Shown here: positions 21,981 through 22,513 of the stretch, piece after piece
How the letters are laid out: every line of letters starts with the position of its first letter
Numbering within the stretch: the first letter of the stretch is position 1
Source of the DNA: a virus
Length of the DNA stretch: 22,513 nt
IMG/VR virus record: IMGVR_UViG_3300012178_000024
Coordinates: 1-22,513 of that record
Strand: one strand, 5' to 3'
The notes under the pieces: generated by a model
What the model was told of the DNA's origin: nothing
The model's input: only the letters and a program-made list of their open reading frames with translations
The model's database searches: none
Program-made: the position numbers and the translations under genes

Positions 21981-22346
21981 TCATCTCCCTTCTTCATCAT
22001 TGGTATCCTCTAGTTTATCAAGAGCCTCATGTCCAGCGTAAGCGCGCATAGCATCGATCGCAGCTCCGTAAAGTTCTTCAACACGCTGCGCTGAAGCCAT
22101 GGCTTCACGCTTCGCAGCCATAAGAGACACTTCTTGCGCCAAACGCTCTTGCTCCAGCTTCTCTCGAGAAGAACCAAGCTTCAGATAGTGTGTAATCACC
22201 TGAGCCGAAGCATTTCCTTCGCCAAGTTGCTTCTCAGCAAGGTCAACAGCCTTAGATATAAGCTGATTTTCTCTAGCCTCAGGAGTTGTAGCCGGAGGCC
22301 GCTTACTTGTCATAGCTTTAGGTACGTTTGTTTGTTTGCTAGCCAT
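21981..22346 (-). CDS. Helical phage protein, possible small terminase-like subunit
   Basis: The first gene of the leftward block, 121 residues (start ATG 22346, AGGAG nine bases upstream; an in-frame TTG at 22355 is rejected). It has a basic, proline-rich N-terminus (MASKQTNVPKAMTSKRPPAT) and then helices ENQLISKAVDLAEKQLGEGNASAQVITHYLKLGSS (given as landmarks, about 26-60), a coiled-coil-like SREKLEQERLAQEV..., and EELYGAAIDAMRAYAGHE. This helical pattern recurs in Gram-positive phages, often unnamed and sometimes called small terminase. It lies far from terL here, so the role is uncertain. Alternative: a DNA-binding regulator. Confidence 0.6.
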   Translation of the reverse strand: MASKQTNVPKAMTSKRPPATTPEARENQLISKAVDLAEKQLGEGNASAQVITHYLKLGSSREKLEQERLAQEVSLMAAKREAMASAQRVEELYGAAIDAMRAYAGHEALDKLEDTNDEEGR

Positions 22347-22360
22347 AGTTTTCAACTCCT

Positions 22361-22390
22361 TTCATACTAGTTTTTTAATGATTCTGTCAA
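22361..22390 (-). promoter_or_regulatory. Candidate sigma-70-type promoter for the leftward gene block
   Basis: On the minus strand TTGACA (22385-22390) is followed after 18 bases by TATGAA (22361-22366). The -35 is perfect, the -10 matches four of six. A start point about seven bases downstream would fall at or inside the AGGAG of the first gene, leaving little leader. That makes it doubtful. Confidence 0.3.
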
Positions 22391-22483
22391 CAAATATGGG
22401 CAGTTTAATCTCGTGCCCAGGAGGTAAGGGGTTTGCAGGCCTAAGCCGACGTTACCCGGTAAGCTGAAAACCAAAAACTTTTT

Positions 22484-22512
22484 CCTGAAATCTCCCGCGG
22501 GGAATTTTTAGG
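22484..22512. other. Imperfect dyad centred on CCCGCGGG, cos-like candidate
   Basis: An imperfect palindrome with arms cctgaaat and attttTagg around CCCGCGGG, in an otherwise AT-rich setting. GC-rich dyads at a genome end next to the first gene are typical of cos sites in actinophages, but the window edge alone cannot prove an end. Confidence 0.35.
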
Positions 22513-22513
22513 G

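Larger units (their letters stand above)
22347..22513. other. Non-coding right end: inverted repeats, GC-rich dyad, possible packaging/end region
   Basis: No gene found in these 167 bases. They hold, on the plus strand, TGGGCA...TGCCCA (22397-22402 and 22414-22419, 11-base loop), an 11-base palindrome TTACCCGGTAA (22452-22462), and a GC-rich palindrome CCCGCGGG (22494-22501) in the centre of a wider imperfect dyad (22484-22512). Everything to the left is transcribed away from here, so it is the upstream control region of the block. Confidence 0.6.

Overview
The window is part of a tailed double-stranded DNA phage (siphovirus-type) genome or prophage. It contains 27 genes, all on the minus strand, packed head to tail and mostly joined by ATGA or TAATG overlaps or gaps of only a few bases. 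Strong AAGGAGG-type ribosome binding sites precede many genes. Transcription runs right to left. The Gp37-like tail protein (ReqiPepy6 type), the amidase endolysin with DGxWGP repeats and the bacterial-Ig-like C-terminal domains suggest a Gram-positive, probably actinobacterial, host. The host is inferred, not shown. Base composition is moderate, with one clearly GC-richer gene.

In transcription order: the right end (22347-22513) is non-coding and carries a GC-rich dyad that could be a packaging or end site. A helical, possibly small-terminase-like gene follows (21981-22346). Next are four to five short structural genes that look like tail-fibre or baseplate parts (19908-21977), then an HNH endonuclease, a 39-residue acidic ORF and a zinc amidase endolysin (18480-19908). 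After these come a head-tail adaptor (18087-18458), a protein with two copies of an HYGxxGMKWGVRR motif, the large terminase, a second protein with that motif, and the portal (13465-18074).

The head module continues with a fused prohead protease and major capsid protein (11508-13475), a head-closure candidate and a tail terminator. Two paralogous tail-tube genes flank an undivided tail-chaperone gene (8667-10866). A receptor-binding-type protein (7171-8667) with an Mtd-like N-terminus and a seven-repeat propeller is inserted next, followed by a small ORF and an HK97 gp10-like gene. The tape measure (1482 aa), Dit-like distal tail protein, Gp37-like hub protein and a partial tail gene end the window at its left edge.

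The main points of interest are: a C-terminal Ig-like domain shared by the major capsid protein and one tail-tube protein; duplication of the tail tube; a recently expanded 117-bp repeat array encoding seven blades; a likely internal start that would make free capsid protein from the protease-capsid fusion; three copies of one short motif around the terminase; and nine gapless 22-residue repeats in the tape measure. No integrase, repressor, tRNA, CRISPR array, reverse transcriptase or recognisable holin was seen.
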